Shown piece by piece: positions 22,001 to 33,457 of a DNA stretch of 64,000 nt (within the stretch, counting starts at the first letter, position 1; every line of letters begins with the position of its first letter). Both the position numbers and the translations under genes were made by a program. Below the pieces are notes generated by a model, which was not told the DNA's origin, made no database searches, and was given only the letters and a program-made list of their open reading frames with translations. Origin of the DNA: Vicia villosa (lineage: Eukaryota; Streptophyta; Magnoliopsida; Fabales; Fabaceae); NCBI RefSeq assembly GCF_029867415.1, contig NC_081183.1, forward strand, positions 13,512,404 through 13,576,403, written 5' to 3'.

Positions 22001-23540
22001 GACAGTTAGAAATCTGTTATCAAATTATTAGTGAAGTTATGGTTAGAAATAGGTTGAAGGAAAGTTGGTTAGTTGTCTAGGTTAGTCAAGAGATTGAGTT
22101 CTATTTTTGATGTGTAGCTGTCAGTTTGAATTTGTTTATAGTATGGTATGAACTTGTTAACTGCTACCAGCTAGAGGTTGATTGGGTTAACAGGGGTTAA
22201 AAGGAAAAACGGTTAGGAAGTTTTTTGAAAGAGGACTGAAAAAAGTTAGTTATGAAATATGGTTAGGGACTGTTGGTAATTGGCTGTTGTTGTTTTCGAG
22301 TGTATGCTGCAGGGACATGAACATGGTTTTAATTTATTTGGTATGCGGGGCCTGTTTTTGGATTGTTTTCTGGATTGTATGGTTAGAATTGAGTTAGGTT
22401 CTGTTGAAGTAAGGATGAATTGGTGCTGACACAGGATTTTGGTTATTATGTGTAGGGAATTATGGACATGTGTGAGCTGCCTATGCTTGCTGCCAGGTTT
22501 TGGTCTCTTCGCTTGGAGATACGTCGGTGTTCGATGCTTCACATAAGGCTAGCTACTTTCGCAGGCATCTGTTTTACGTAGCAGCATGTTGGTTTGAGTT
22601 GGAATTGATGCTACAAGTTATAGTTTTGTGTACTTGCAGCGGCAGTGATGTAGTAAAATTGACTTTCTTCTCTTCTTTTTGTAATTCCACTTTGTAATGA
22701 CTTGTATATGCTAGCTTGTAATCCAAGAATATTTTGACTCACTTTGAACGTTGTTGGAATATTCTCTCCTCTTTCAATTCAGGATTCAGATTATTCAATT
22801 CTTTACTTGAATCAAGTGATACTGGTGGAGATAGATTTTCTCTAAATTGCAAACTTGAAATGAACCAAATTAAGAAATTCCAACATGTCTTAAGATAGAC
22901 CATGGTCAAAATTTTGACAAATACTTTTGGACTTTGAAAATGATTCATGATGCTTCGAGATCCAACTTTCTACACTTCTCACTTTAATATCCCAAACGAC
23001 GTCAAATCCGTAGCTTGTAACAAAAGTGACGCCATTTGATCACCGACTTGTAACACGGTCCACTTAGATGAGTTGAATCAATAACCAGTGACGTAAACAC
23101 TTTGAATGGTCCAATACTTATAGCATAATTAATTCATCCAGATGAGTCAATGCTCTTAACCATTGTACCATGAAGATCATCGAGCATAGGGAAATAAACC
23201 CTAGGTCAAGAAACCATGAAGATCATCGAGCACAGGGAGATAACCCTAGATCAAGAACCTCCTGTAACTGGAAACCCTCTGATCACATGTCTCTCAAAAG
23301 ACTAAGTCGAACCCAATCCTTGATTTAGTGCAAGATATTCTTTTGGATGAAATAAATAACTTTGTGCCAAAGCCTATGCGATACCTCAATTCATTCCACG
23401 ATCCTTGGTCCCATGCTTGCAGATGTTTTATTTAACGAATGAGTGAAAAGTCATGTTAGTGCCCTAATGAAGATATGCAGATGGATGCAAAAGTCTAAGC
23501 CAGATAGAAATAAAGGGTAGGACAAATTTGGGGTATGACA
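19060..23540 (-). repeat. 5' LTR of inner Ogre-like element
   Basis: This is a 4,481-bp copy of 7278-11758 with TG...CA ends. Differences noticed include an extra T near 19422, a shorter T run near 19843 and scattered substitutions (for example near 20668, 21248, 21467, 21902, 21993, 23118 and 23414). It is followed by the TTGTC target duplication. Confidence 0.9.
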
Positions 23541-26500
23541 TTGTCTCATCAGGGCATGCTTTCATAATAAACCCTACTTCAATTAGGACTTTTAAGGGTT
23601 GTAACTTGGCCGGGTTCACGGTTTTAGAAAACAAAGGATTTTTTAGGCTCAAAATTATTTGTACCCACCCCCTTCGTGATGTTCTCCACTCCTATGTTCA
23701 GTTAACTCGACACGAGTGTTCATCCCTCACAAGGAATTTGAAATGGTTGAGGAATCAATGAGGTTCTTTGGACATGGCGGTCGCTCACCTTTTATTCTTC
23801 TGATTCATTGTCACATGACTTTGTTCTTGCTTGGCAATTTCATCGTCCCTTTTTTTTTACGCTTCTTTTGTCATTTTTCTTTTCATTTTTTTTTTGCCAT
23901 TTCTTTTTTGCTATATTTTTTTAACAAGTCGTGTGACCTCGCATTATCTTTGATTCGTTGGAGGTGATTGCGACCGCCTCACTCATTCGATTTGATGAAG
24001 GATTACCATTGTGGTATCTTCATCTCTTGATCTCTTGGTGGAATAAGGATAATCATTGCGGTTTTGACATTCCTCAACCTTTTGAAGGATAACCATTGTT
24101 GTATCCTTAGATGCATACCCTTTTGGTGAGTTTTGAACACTCGATCAAGTTAAATGGACACTACCCTGCCCCAAGGTTAAAATAAGGGTTTTTTATGATT
24201 AGAAAAGAAACTCCTTCTTCAAGGCTCAAAGGGGTTAATGAGGGTCTATCTCCCTTATATCTCCGGTGTTTGGGGATTCGAAACAATGCCTGTACATCCT
24301 CAGTAGGGTTTTATTCAAAAGCACACAATTGGAGTTTTTTTGCATTTTTATCTTTCATCATTCTCCCTCAGCTTTTCTGCCTAAGCAAGAGATTAGTAAA
24401 GTTGGTATCGTAATGCCAAAAACATTTTATGAGTGAAAATGAATGGGTTTCTTCAAGACAAACATAAACAATGTATTTTATTTTCATTCAGAAATTAACA
24501 AGTTTTTACATGCTATAAATGCTTAAACAAACAATGAAATGTTACGAATGAGAATGCAATGAAGAACTGAATGGCTGCCATTGTTGAGGAGACTTGACTT
24601 CGTTTGGACTTGTTGATCTCGAATACTTTCTGCAGTTCCTTCCAAACCCTTCAGATTACTTCAAAAGAAAACCCCAACGAAGTCACCCAAGAGTTGTAAA
24701 CTTTTGCGTTACTTTAGGGATTCAAGCAATGCGAGTGATGCAATGCTCAAGATAAGAGTACGTCTTACTTATCCCTCAATCGGGAGCCCCAAGCATAGAT
24801 GTTGCTAGGGTAGTATTCGCCATCATAAATGGAAAGAACCTTGTATGGTCATCAAATTGAGGAGATCTACTTGTGGTGAAGAAGACCCAATACTCGAATC
24901 TTAACCAATTGAAGTTCCAACAAACAGGGAAGCGAATGGGACAAGGCAATAGAATCACGTCAATTTGTTTTTCATATTCTTCTTGTCTCTATTAACAAGC
25001 GAAGGCCACTGAGAAGGAAATTCTGCGAAATGGCGACTGAGATGTGAAGTAGAACCTTGAGAATGAGAAGCATTGTGTAGAACACTTTTGATTATCACAT
25101 GGAAAGAGATTCTGACAAAGTCACCCAGGAATTTGTAATGCTTTAAGGGATTCGAGCAATGTGAATGATGCAATGCTCAAGATAAGAGTACGTCTTGCTT
25201 ATCCCTCGATCGGGAGCCCCAAGCAACTTCCACACATGTACAGGAGATGATTACCAATTTAGCTTCAATATCCATCATTAGGAGTGAGAGTGGATGATCC
25301 TTGCATTTCTTGATATCAGGAATTAGGCACAAACCAATAACATCTAAATCAGTGGCGTCACGACTTTTTATGGCTTTCAATCTTTTCTCCAAGAGGTGGA
25401 ACCTTTTGTCAGTTTTAATAATTAGAGACTTGCAGACTTCAATTTCCAAATTATTCTCATGATGTGTCTCCTCATTAACAATGATAGGAATCTCAACAAT
25501 CAAACATTCTGATTCATAGGACCTTCTCTTGAGGTGAGATTAACATTTGCATTTGGCCTAGGAGGAACTCGTCTCAATTCTTCTTGTCAAAGAGAAAACG
25601 CTTGAATAACCTCCATACATTGATTCATGTTAATCCCCATTTCTGGTCTCATCTCAGTCAAAAACCTCACGGAGTTGTTCCAATGTTAACTTTTGAGCAC
25701 GTAGCGGTGAGAAGTCAATTGTCTTGTTGAAGTTAGAATCTGAGTAGAAAGGGGCCCCCATAATCTTCTGAGAGAACTATGAAATGCATGATAGTATGAA
25801 TGCATGTTTTATTTATGGAGAATCCTAAAGTCCTTTCACACACTTCCTTTTTTTTTCTCTTTTCCTTTTGGAATCAAAGCTTTTTTGTATAGAATATCTT
25901 TTCTTTTCTTTTTTCTGCTTTTCTATTTCCTTTCTCCTTTTTCTCCCTTTTTTTTTGGAAATAGACTTTAGGATCCCCCATAAATAAAGTGGATAAAGCA
26001 ATGATGTTATGCAATGCAAAAGCATGGGATCAAGGTCCATATAATCTTAGTAACCACTGTACAATCCTCTGAATGACTGATATAAAACCTCCGTACAGGC
26101 CAAATGTCACAGGATCAAAGGTTCGACGCCTTTTTAGAATACCAGAATATCAAGCACCATGAGAATAGACCAAATAAAGGTCCAACCTCGAGTATGAAGA
26201 AGTAATGGTATGTATGAGCCAAGGTTTCCTGCCCCACCCCAATCTCACGGGTATGAAATCTAGACACGGACAAGTGGTCCCTAATGGTCACTAGGGTCTA
26301 CAGTTCCCATGGGGTACAAAGTGTTTGAGGCAACAAGCGTGCCAGACACAGTGTTCCATGAAAGAACCTCGCCCAGTTGTGGTACCCCATGTCAAGCACG
26401 ATCGTAGCAAGAGCCACGGGAGTCAACATGAGCATCCACGCTAATCCTATGTGTCACTGGCCTGGGTAGTGGGCCTTTTACCTCACAAAAACCCCCCACC

Positions 26501-26719
26501 TGCAAAGCAAAGCAGAAAAATATGTGGCCCCCACGGGGACCCATAATATAGTCCAGATGCATGATGTGCAAGCAGAAATAAACATGATATGCAAGCAGAA
26601 ATAAACATGCAAACATATATACAAGATATAGACATAAAAAACAAATAAACACCCAATAAAATAAAACAAACAAAGGCTAGGATCGACTTTCTTAGGTAAT
26701 CCCCAGCAGAGTCGCCAGC
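23541..26719 (-). pseudogene. Outer Ogre-like internal region with degraded gag start
   Basis: The stretch aligns with 14886-19059 of the inner element. Gag remains are seen at about 25177-25690: the minus frame 25503-25177 contains DKRFHLLEKRLKAIKSRDA...LCLIPDI, which matches the start of the conserved Tat/Ogre Gag region that the inner element has lost. Its start codon position near 25687 reads ATT instead of ATG, and stops interrupt the coiled-coil part. The 430-bp tandem pair lies at 24718-25580. No pol is seen. Confidence 0.65.
26701..26719 (-). other. Primer binding site of outer Ogre-like element
   Basis: The sequence is the same as in the inner element (minus strand GC-TGGCGACTCTGCTGGGG), directly inside the LTR beginning at 26720. 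Confidence 0.85.
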
Positions 26720-28924
26720 TGTCGCACGCTCGCGAAAAATGAACAGAGTCGCCACCAATATATTTATCCCATAAGGGAAAGGAATATCAGGAAACCTAAC
26801 AAAGGGTAAGAACAGGGTCTTGCGACCAGAGAATCAAGGTACGGGAGTCGGTTACGCGAGGGGAAGGTATTAGCACCCCTCGCGCCCATCGTACTCGATG
26901 GTATCCACCTATGTTTGTTTCTATCTAAAGGGTGTGTACTATGTCTCTGTCTATATGCGAATGAATGCAAAAAGAAATACGGGGAAAAGAAGGAATTATT
27001 TACAAATGTGCTCGTTCAAGCCCCGCGACTTGATGCCTACGTATCCTTTTCAGGAATCAAAGCGCCGTAGTTTGGCTCACGATTTTCTGTTTGTTTTTGT
27101 GTTTTTTAGTTGGGCGGAGTTAACGCTCGCGCTCATGCATAAGGGGACAGCCTAGGATGCAATAGAGCGGAGATAACAATGCCCTTAAGAAAGGAGAGAA
27201 GAGAGAGTTTTTGAGTGTTTCGAGGAAATCCCTAAGGCAAGGGAAACTCGAGTTACTCTTTGGTTTGTGTCTTTTAGAATTTGGGAACTTACGCCCGAAT
27301 GGTTCCCTAAAGCAAGGGAGATCCAAGCACTCGAATGATTCCCTAAAGCAAGGGAGATTCAAGCTTCCATTCCCTTTTTAATGATTTTCACTTTTTTATT
27401 AATGTTTTTTAAGTATTTTCTTTGTATTTTTTAAAGGGGTTTTTATTTTGATATTTATTAGATGTTTTGATGTTGTAAAAGAAAAAGAATGAAAGAGGGG
27501 GACTAGCCTAATTATTGATTAATTCCTAAAAAGAAAAATGAGGAGGAGTTATTTAAGTTGATTAAAATCAACTTTAATAACTAAGGGGTATTTTTGGTAT
27601 TTCATAATATGTTGAAAATATTCACAAAATAGAAGAATTAAAGTCTATACAAATCATGAAAATTATTTACAAGCAAATTCGTTTTTATTCTCGTGAGAAA
27701 TCAATTTGAATTAACAAAGAAACTATTTACTTATGGTTTACCAACCAATCACAAATCAAGGAAAATACCAATTAAAATTTCTAAAAAAACAATAATATTT
27801 CTAAAAAGTCTAATTGGATAGAAAACAATTTTTATCAATTTTTATTGAAGGAAAATTCAATTAATAAGCAAAAAGCAAAAAAGAAAAAAAACTATTTTTA
27901 TTTGCAGCAGGGGGGTGCAACAGTATTTTTAATATGGACTAAAATCATGTTAAAGCAGGAAATGGGCTAGAAATAAGGGGTGTGAACATCAAACAATGTT
28001 GGGCCCATCTACTCAGAACGTGTGTTGTTGTTAGCGCATGGGGTGTGTAATCCAGAAAACAAACTTGAGCCCAATAGATTCGTGGCCCACTCAATACTCC
28101 TGCTATTCCATTTATTTTATTTTTGTTGTGTGTCAGCATTTATTTAGCATAGCATGTGTTATTTATTATTCATCTCTTTTTCATACAGTTATGCATCGTT
28201 ACATGAATATGTATCAATTGGTCAAGGCTGGGTTAAATGAATAAGGACAAACATAATGGACTCAACCAATTAGGACCTGCCACCTCATCATCCAATGATT
28301 GAAATAAAACAAAATAACAAAAGTATGGGAGGAGGAACCAATACATGCACGCCACGCAAGCAAAAGTGATGAAGCAGAAAACTAATCCAACGGCCGCCGG
28401 AGATTCCTCTGGTCTCCTTCTCCGGTGCCTCAGTCACCGGCGATGAACAAAAACGCCCAGAAAAAGACGAGACCAACATCTCCCGACTCGGTTTTTTGCT
28501 CTGATTTCAAATCTGCAATTAGTTTCTTCTACTTCTCTATCTAACTCACGAACCGAAGCATACACAATAAGCTCTACCTCCATGAAAATATATCTCGACC
28601 TAAACTATACATACCACTACAATCACGTCCACATACAGAATTCAAATGTGCAATTTAAACATTCAAACGGCCAGCATTTCATATAAACCGAAAACACTTC
28701 AAGAAGTGACAAGAACTCATATGTGCAAGCACCAAATGCATGATCTACTACACACGATCTAAGATGCTGAGGAAGTTTCAGAGATTCACCTGATGAGGTC
28801 TTGAATCCAAACGAACAAGAAATCTCTACAAACAGCTTTCCCTTCCTTGAAAATCAGCAAAATGTTGATGGAGACATGGATTGCTGAATCTTGAGAGTGG
28901 TGATGGAGGTAGTCACGGTGTAAA

Positions 28925-28985
28925 GGTGGTTGTTGCACGGTGATGATGGTGGTTGTTGCACGGTGATGATGGTGGTTGTTGAGGA
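28925..28985. repeat. 23-bp minisatellite, about 2.5 units
   Basis: GGTGGTTGTTGCACGGTGATGAT recurs with a 23-bp step (28925, 28948, 28971) within a wider GGTGG-rich tract to about 29,200. Confidence 0.75.
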
Positions 28986-29560
28986 GAGGTAGATGATGAT
29001 GAATGGAAGTTATGGTTATGGAGTTTATAGGTGGTGAAGATTGCAAAAGAAGAAGGAGAAGTTAGTTACAGTTTGTTACGGTGGTTGGATGGTGGTTAGA
29101 GGTGGAGGAGAGTGGTGGTTATGGAGGTCATGAGAAGTTTGTTAGAGTTTGTTATGGTGGTTGGATGGTGGTGAGAGAGAAAGAGAGAATGGAGGAATGA
29201 TGAGAGTGAGAGAAAATGAGAGAGAGAAGAACGAATCTGGAAAAAAATGGAAGTGTGTGTTTGAAATGTGAAGTAGCTTGAAGCTTATATAAGGTGCATG
29301 GGAGTGCATGGTTGTTGTGGTGTGGATGAGGGTAGTGTAGAATTTCTCTCTCTATACTTAGTGAACAAGGCTAGTGCATTTGTGGCAAAGTTTTCTCCTC
29401 CTTTCACGTGCATAATCATATGTATAGTATTTGGAGAAATGAATATGCTGCATGATATCTCACATGTTGTTCACAAAAAGCTTCATGGCATCAACTTGGT
29501 GGATCAATAACTCTAGATACAAACCCCCGAATGATTCAATCTTGGTATCAGTTTGAAGAG

Positions 29561-30220
29561 GGCATGGCATAGAGTGTCTTTCATGTTGGAAGTTTTGAGA
29601 GAATATCCCTGTAGCCTATTCAAAAGTAACTTGCAAAGTGATGATATGTCACTGCTCACTATCCGCGTGCGTGACCTGGCTATGGCTCGTGTCCTTGGCA
29701 AAAATGCGACTTGTAAGAGCACTACTTTAAAGCTTTGTATCTTGATAACCATACAACTAAATGATGTAATTCTTGGACCATTGGATAGAGGGCATGGCAT
29801 AGAATAGTTAGAGACCAAGCTTGCTCAAAATGGGGACTTGTGGAGGGATAAAATTGAACTTGAATTCAGCCCACCATGTGTTTGTAGAAATGCCTTGCGC
29901 GTGACCTGGATCTTGGCCTGCCTGATGCTGCATTCTGGCCAGTGTGAGGGCATGACTTTGAGCATCCACCATTGATTCAATATCCACCCAATGTACTCAA
30001 TTCTTGTTTCATTGCATAGAGGGCATGGAGGAGAGGAGAATGATGCCAAGTTTGAGCTTATAGCATTTTTGTACATCTCTGAAATCAGCTTGCAATTTGG
30101 CATGCCACATGCTTGATGAAATGTCTGGTCATGACCTGGCCCATGACTTGGATTGTGACTTGGTTCAAATGACTTTCCAACAACTTCAAACCATTTTATC
30201 TCTTCATACAAGCTTCAAAT
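29561..30220. repeat. Three diverged ~230-bp units in outer LTR
   Basis: AGAGGGCATGG, each time preceded by an ATTCTTG...ATAGAG-like stretch, occurs at 29561, 29791 and 30022. Each unit carries a GTGACCTGG motif in its middle. Units are strongly diverged, so the triplication is old. Confidence 0.65.
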
Positions 30221-30933
30221 GAAAAGGTGTCCAACTACAAAGTTGTTCTCCTCCATGAGAGGAACAACTTTGATGTTGGAAATTTCTCCAGAAAATGTCA
30301 TTTGCCACGTGTACATCAGGGCTGAAGTGGACTGCTCATCAAGATTTAAAACCTCAAAAAATTTTCTATGAAAACCTTCCTTTTTGTTATTTTTCTATTT
30401 TTGGCAACTTTTTGTCAAACCTCCGATTTTATTCGTTCTTTGACTTTTCTTGACCGATTTTCCACCAAAAGTCAATATTTGAATAATTCTTCTGATTTTG
30501 ACCCAAAAGTCAACTGTTCTGATTTTTCTCCGATCTTGATGAAATTCCCTATTAAAGCTGCTTCTGACCAATGGAAATCAACAGAACACTTCCACACAAG
30601 CATCATGCCACTTCTCCTCACAAAATCAGCTCTTGATCGATGTATTTGACCAAAAAAGTCAACTGCATTGACTTTGGTCAAGAAACCCTAATTCAGGATG
30701 ACCAGATGAACAACAAGCTTGTATCCTCTAACCAATGCCTTGAGTTGAGAATGAGAAAACCCTGATTTCAAAAGATCTTGGACAAGATGATGACACCCCA
30801 TATTAGGCTTCAAGTCTCTTCTTCCGATCAAGGACCAATGATATGGATGCATGCAATGGTATGACCTAAATGGATGTATGTTTATGAGTGGCAAGCCAGA
30901 TAAATAAGGGTAGGACAAATTTGGGGTATGACA

Positions 30934-31416
30934 GGTGTATGTATCAATAATGGCCATATAATATAGATACCCTTGACTGGACAATTCAGGAGAGGGTCCC
31001 CACAAGTCAATATGCACAAGTTCAAAGGCAGAATTATAAACTGTATTAGAAAGAGATGCATGTATTCTGTGTGATTTTCCAATACTACATGAGCTACAAA
31101 AGTCAATGCATTCATTATTTGTAGAAGCAATATTACACATTTTCAAAATAGACTTGAGTGCTACAGAGTTCACATGACCTAGCCTATTATGCCAAAGAGA
31201 CATTTTATTAGCAAGAGTATTAGACAAAGCAGTAAAAGGACCTTGGGATGACATATTGACATAGTTGGCAGCAGGAGAATGCATTTGTTGTTGAGGGAAG
31301 CAATACAAGCCACTAGTATCCAGGAGTCCTTCTAAAAAAAACCTCCTTAGATACCTGAGATTTAACAAGACAGCTATTAGCATGGAACTCAAAGAACACA
31401 TTATTGTCTTTTGCAA
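30934..31416 (-). pseudogene. Copia integrase N-terminal part, truncated by insertion
   Basis: It contains the pre-integrase zinc region (LWHNRLGH...CSSC) and the start of the integrase core with HIDLWGP and YMAIIDTYT. It then reads straight into Ogre LTR sequence. The frame is not continuous with gag-protease; a frame change lies between 31416 and 31522. Confidence 0.8.
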
Positions 31417-31521
31417 ATCTGGATACAGACATGAGATTTCTAGTTATGCCAGGGACATGAAGCAAATGTTTCAGGGAAAGATTTATATTAGGAGTTATAG
31501 AGGATCTAAGATCAGCTGAGC

Positions 31522-32715
31522 CTACAGATTTAATATAGAGGCCATGGCATTACCAACTAGGACTTTATTGGAACCATTATAACTATATGCATTATGAAGA
31601 AAGGAACTATTAGGAGTTAGATGGTGAGAAGCACCTGAATCAGCAAACCATGCTTGGGACTCCAAGTTAGAAGGAATTTGCAGATCATCTTGATGAGCTA
31701 GGAATGCTGAAGCCTGTATGGAACTAGACTCCTGTTCCTTCTTCTCTCCTTTGGCTTGATCAGTTTGAGTAGGGGCCTGATTCTTTGACTGTGTAGGCTC
31801 AATATTCTCATCATACCTATGCCAGCAGTCCATGGCAGCATGTCCATATTTGCCACACAATTGACATGTGGGCCTGTTTCCTGAAGTGTAGGTAGTTCTT
31901 GCTCTTCCACGGCCTCTTCCCCTGTATGATCCTCTGCCTCTGAAATTCTGGGAACCACCTCTGGTGGGTTTGAGATTGTTAGTGTCTTCAGAATATGCAA
32001 TGTTTGCAGTGGCATTGGTGAGGGAAAGCTCCTGACGATATTTGTCAAGCTGAACTTCTTGGACATACAATAGTGCTTCAATCTCATACAATGTTAATGG
32101 TTCAAGTTTGCCATAGACCATCATAATGAATGGGTTGTACTCCTCTGGAAGCCCTTGAAGGATAGCATCAATTTGGTCACGCTCAGATATAGGTTCTCCC
32201 ACAGCAAGAAGCGCATCTGATATAGCACAGATTCGAAGTACGAATTCTGAGATTGACCTATTTGCCTTCTTTGTGACCTTCAATTCAGCTCGCAATTGAT
32301 GTACCCGAGCCCTCATAACGGCAGTGAAGTATTTGTGGATTTGATCCCAAATTTGGTACGAGTGCTTGCAGGATAGTACACGAGGTAGCACAGATTTTGA
32401 AATTGTGGATAGAAGCCATGTGAATAGGGCTTGATCTTGGACAATCCAAGATTCATATTCTTCAAAACGGATATTGGCGAGACAATCTTCGTCTGTTTTG
32501 AACATGGGAGGAATCTGTGGATTAACAACAAAATGATGAAGTTTGTGAGCGAGGATAATACCTTCAACTTGTTGACTCCACAGCAGAAAGTTCTTCTCTT
32601 GGAGTTTGATGGAGAGTTTTGGGCCAAACACAGTGTGGTTGGACGAGTTTCCAAACGGCGATAACTGTGGTATCGTGTTGTGCAGCGATTCCGAATTTTC
32701 CGGTGACGCAGCCAT
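31522..32715 (-). CDS. Copia Gag-protease (397 aa, C-terminus cut by frame change)
   Basis: The start is at 32715, about 160 bases inside the primer site. A gag core spans roughly residues 35-225. An Arg/Gly-rich RGRGSYRGRGRGRAR stretch follows, then a zinc knuckle CQLCGKYGHAAMDC with all four ligands. The protease start AWFADSGASHHLTPNSSF carries the catalytic Asp. The frame ends shortly after the protease begins, and the rest of pol is in another frame from 31416 on. Compared with the other copia fragments in this window it is well preserved. The protein cannot yield a complete polyprotein here. Confidence 0.8.
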   Translation of the reverse strand: MAASPENSESLHNTIPQLSPFGNSSNHTVFGPKLSIKLQEKNFLLWSQQVEGIILAHKLHHFVVNPQIPPMFKTDEDCLANIRFEEYESWIVQDQALFTWLLSTISKSVLPRVLSCKHSYQIWDQIHKYFTAVMRARVHQLRAELKVTKKANRSISEFVLRICAISDALLAVGEPISERDQIDAILQGLPEEYNPFIMMVYGKLEPLTLYEIEALLYVQEVQLDKYRQELSLTNATANIAYSEDTNNLKPTRGGSQNFRGRGSYRGRGRGRARTTYTSGNRPTCQLCGKYGHAAMDCWHRYDENIEPTQSKNQAPTQTDQAKGEKKEQESSSIQASAFLAHQDDLQIPSNLESQAWFADSGASHHLTPNSSFLHNAYSYNGSNKVLVGNAMASILNL

Positions 32716-32886
32716 TGATGAAGCTTCTCAGAAGCTCTGTGATCGATTCTTGTAACTGACTGAAAGGTTGATGAAGTTCGCATTTGAACAATCTATGGAG
32801 CTTCGTGTGAAGATCACTGAAGAGGTGTGATCGCGACGATGAGCAGCGGAAGCGAGATTGGATCGACGGCGATTGATACCATATTG

Positions 32887-33124
32887 AAGTGTAAGATGCT
32901 CTGCATATTCACTTTCTTGATGATAAAGATGAACTTCCATAGTTCAGTTACAAAAGTATTTACAATACAATTACAACCACACAACTGAAACCTTATCTTT
33001 TATACCTATATTCACTTGCCTATACATAACAATGCAGAGGTGAATTTAGCAAGACTAGAGTGGGCCTAACAACAGTAATAAGCCCAATACAATTATATTC
33101 AGAATAGGCCCAAGAGTTATTCAC
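32887..33124 (-). repeat. 5' LTR of the split copia element (outer border approximate)
   Basis: The inner end is TGAAGTGTAAG next to the primer site. The outer end is placed near TTATTCACCA at 33124 because gypsy integrase coding starts just beyond. Length is about 240 bp. The border could not be confirmed by a target duplication. Confidence 0.5.
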
Positions 33125-33134
33125 CATATACTCT

Positions 33135-33300
33135 AATGGGACTGTACCTGCATTGGGTCGAATGGCATTATAGCACTACAGTGCATACATCCACAGGAAT
33201 TTCACCTTTGCAAGTGATGTATGGTCGACCTCCTCCCAACTTGTCGGAGTACATAGCTGGAGCTACTCACATTCAAGTTGTAGATATTGCCATGGTGACA
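33135..33300 (+). pseudogene. Ty3/gypsy integrase fragment
   Basis: The plus frame reads WHYSTTVHTSTGISPLQVMYG then RPPPNLSEYIAG, the end of a gypsy integrase core. Only about 50 codons remain. The copia LTR joins its left end, so the copia element probably inserted into an older gypsy copy. Confidence 0.7.
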
Positions 33301-33457
33301 AATTAGACAAAGTTGCTACTGGATTCTAGTTTAGATTTTGTACTATTAAGGTAACCTTTACGCAGAGAAATAATACACAAGGAATTGTATGTTATTGGTT
33401 GTTGCTTTCTGTTAGCATAGCTTGCACTTTCTTTTCTTAATCAACAATATTCATAAC

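Larger units (their letters stand above)
7278..23540 (-). mobile_element. Inner Ogre-like Ty3/gypsy element, complete, non-autonomous (16,263 bp)
   Basis: The two LTRs (7278-11758 and 19060-23540) are 4,481 bp each, with only about a dozen mismatches noticed by eye. The element is flanked by a perfect 5-bp target duplication, TTGTC (7273-7277 and 23541-23545). On the minus strand the order is LTR, primer site TGGCGACTCTGCTGGGGA, gag-like ORF, long non-coding stretch with several tandem arrays, purine tract, LTR. No protease, RT, RNase H or integrase could be found in the 7.3-kb interior. The primer site, LTR size and CHHC Gag module are Ogre (Tat lineage) features. Recent movement must have used enzymes of another element. 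Confidence 0.9.
6422..30933 (-). mobile_element. Outer Ogre-like Ty3/gypsy element (5' part), interrupted by two later insertions
   Basis: Three segments belong to this element: LTR 26720-30933, internal 23541-26719, and internal 6422-7277. The internal segments align by eye with the inner element: 23546-26719 with about 14886-19059, and 6422-7277 with about 14170-14885. It was split at a TTGTC site by the inner element and at 6421 by the SIRE-like element, and its 3' LTR lies left of the window. Its right border (TGTCATACCCC on the minus strand) falls inside a copia integrase. No pol domain is visible. It has a degraded gag start. Confidence 0.85.
26720..30933 (-). repeat. 5' LTR of outer Ogre-like element (4,214 bp)
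   Basis: It begins TGTCGCACGCTCGCG and ends GGGGTATGACA like the inner LTRs, and the first ~460 bases are close to the inner LTR. The middle is very different: it holds CCCTAAAGCAAGGGAGAT repeats (27,220-27,365), a 23-bp minisatellite and a 230-bp triplication. The two elements thus belong to related but distinct LTR subfamilies. No supported gene is inside. The His-rich frame at 28786-29046 is a minisatellite product. Confidence 0.85.
30934..33124 (-). mobile_element. Ty1/copia element, 5' part, split by outer Ogre-like element
   Basis: The minus-strand order is LTR (about 33124 to 32887), initiator Met-tRNA-type primer site (TGGTATCA at about 32876-32883), gag, protease and first part of integrase. 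The coding line ends exactly where the Ogre LTR end TGTCATACC begins, at 30933/30934. The remainder is expected left of the window. Confidence 0.8.

Noticed and set aside
28786..29046. His-rich 86-aa minus ORF as a metal-binding protein
   Set aside because: The His and Thr runs are the translation of the 23-bp GGTGGTTGTTG minisatellite in the LTR.
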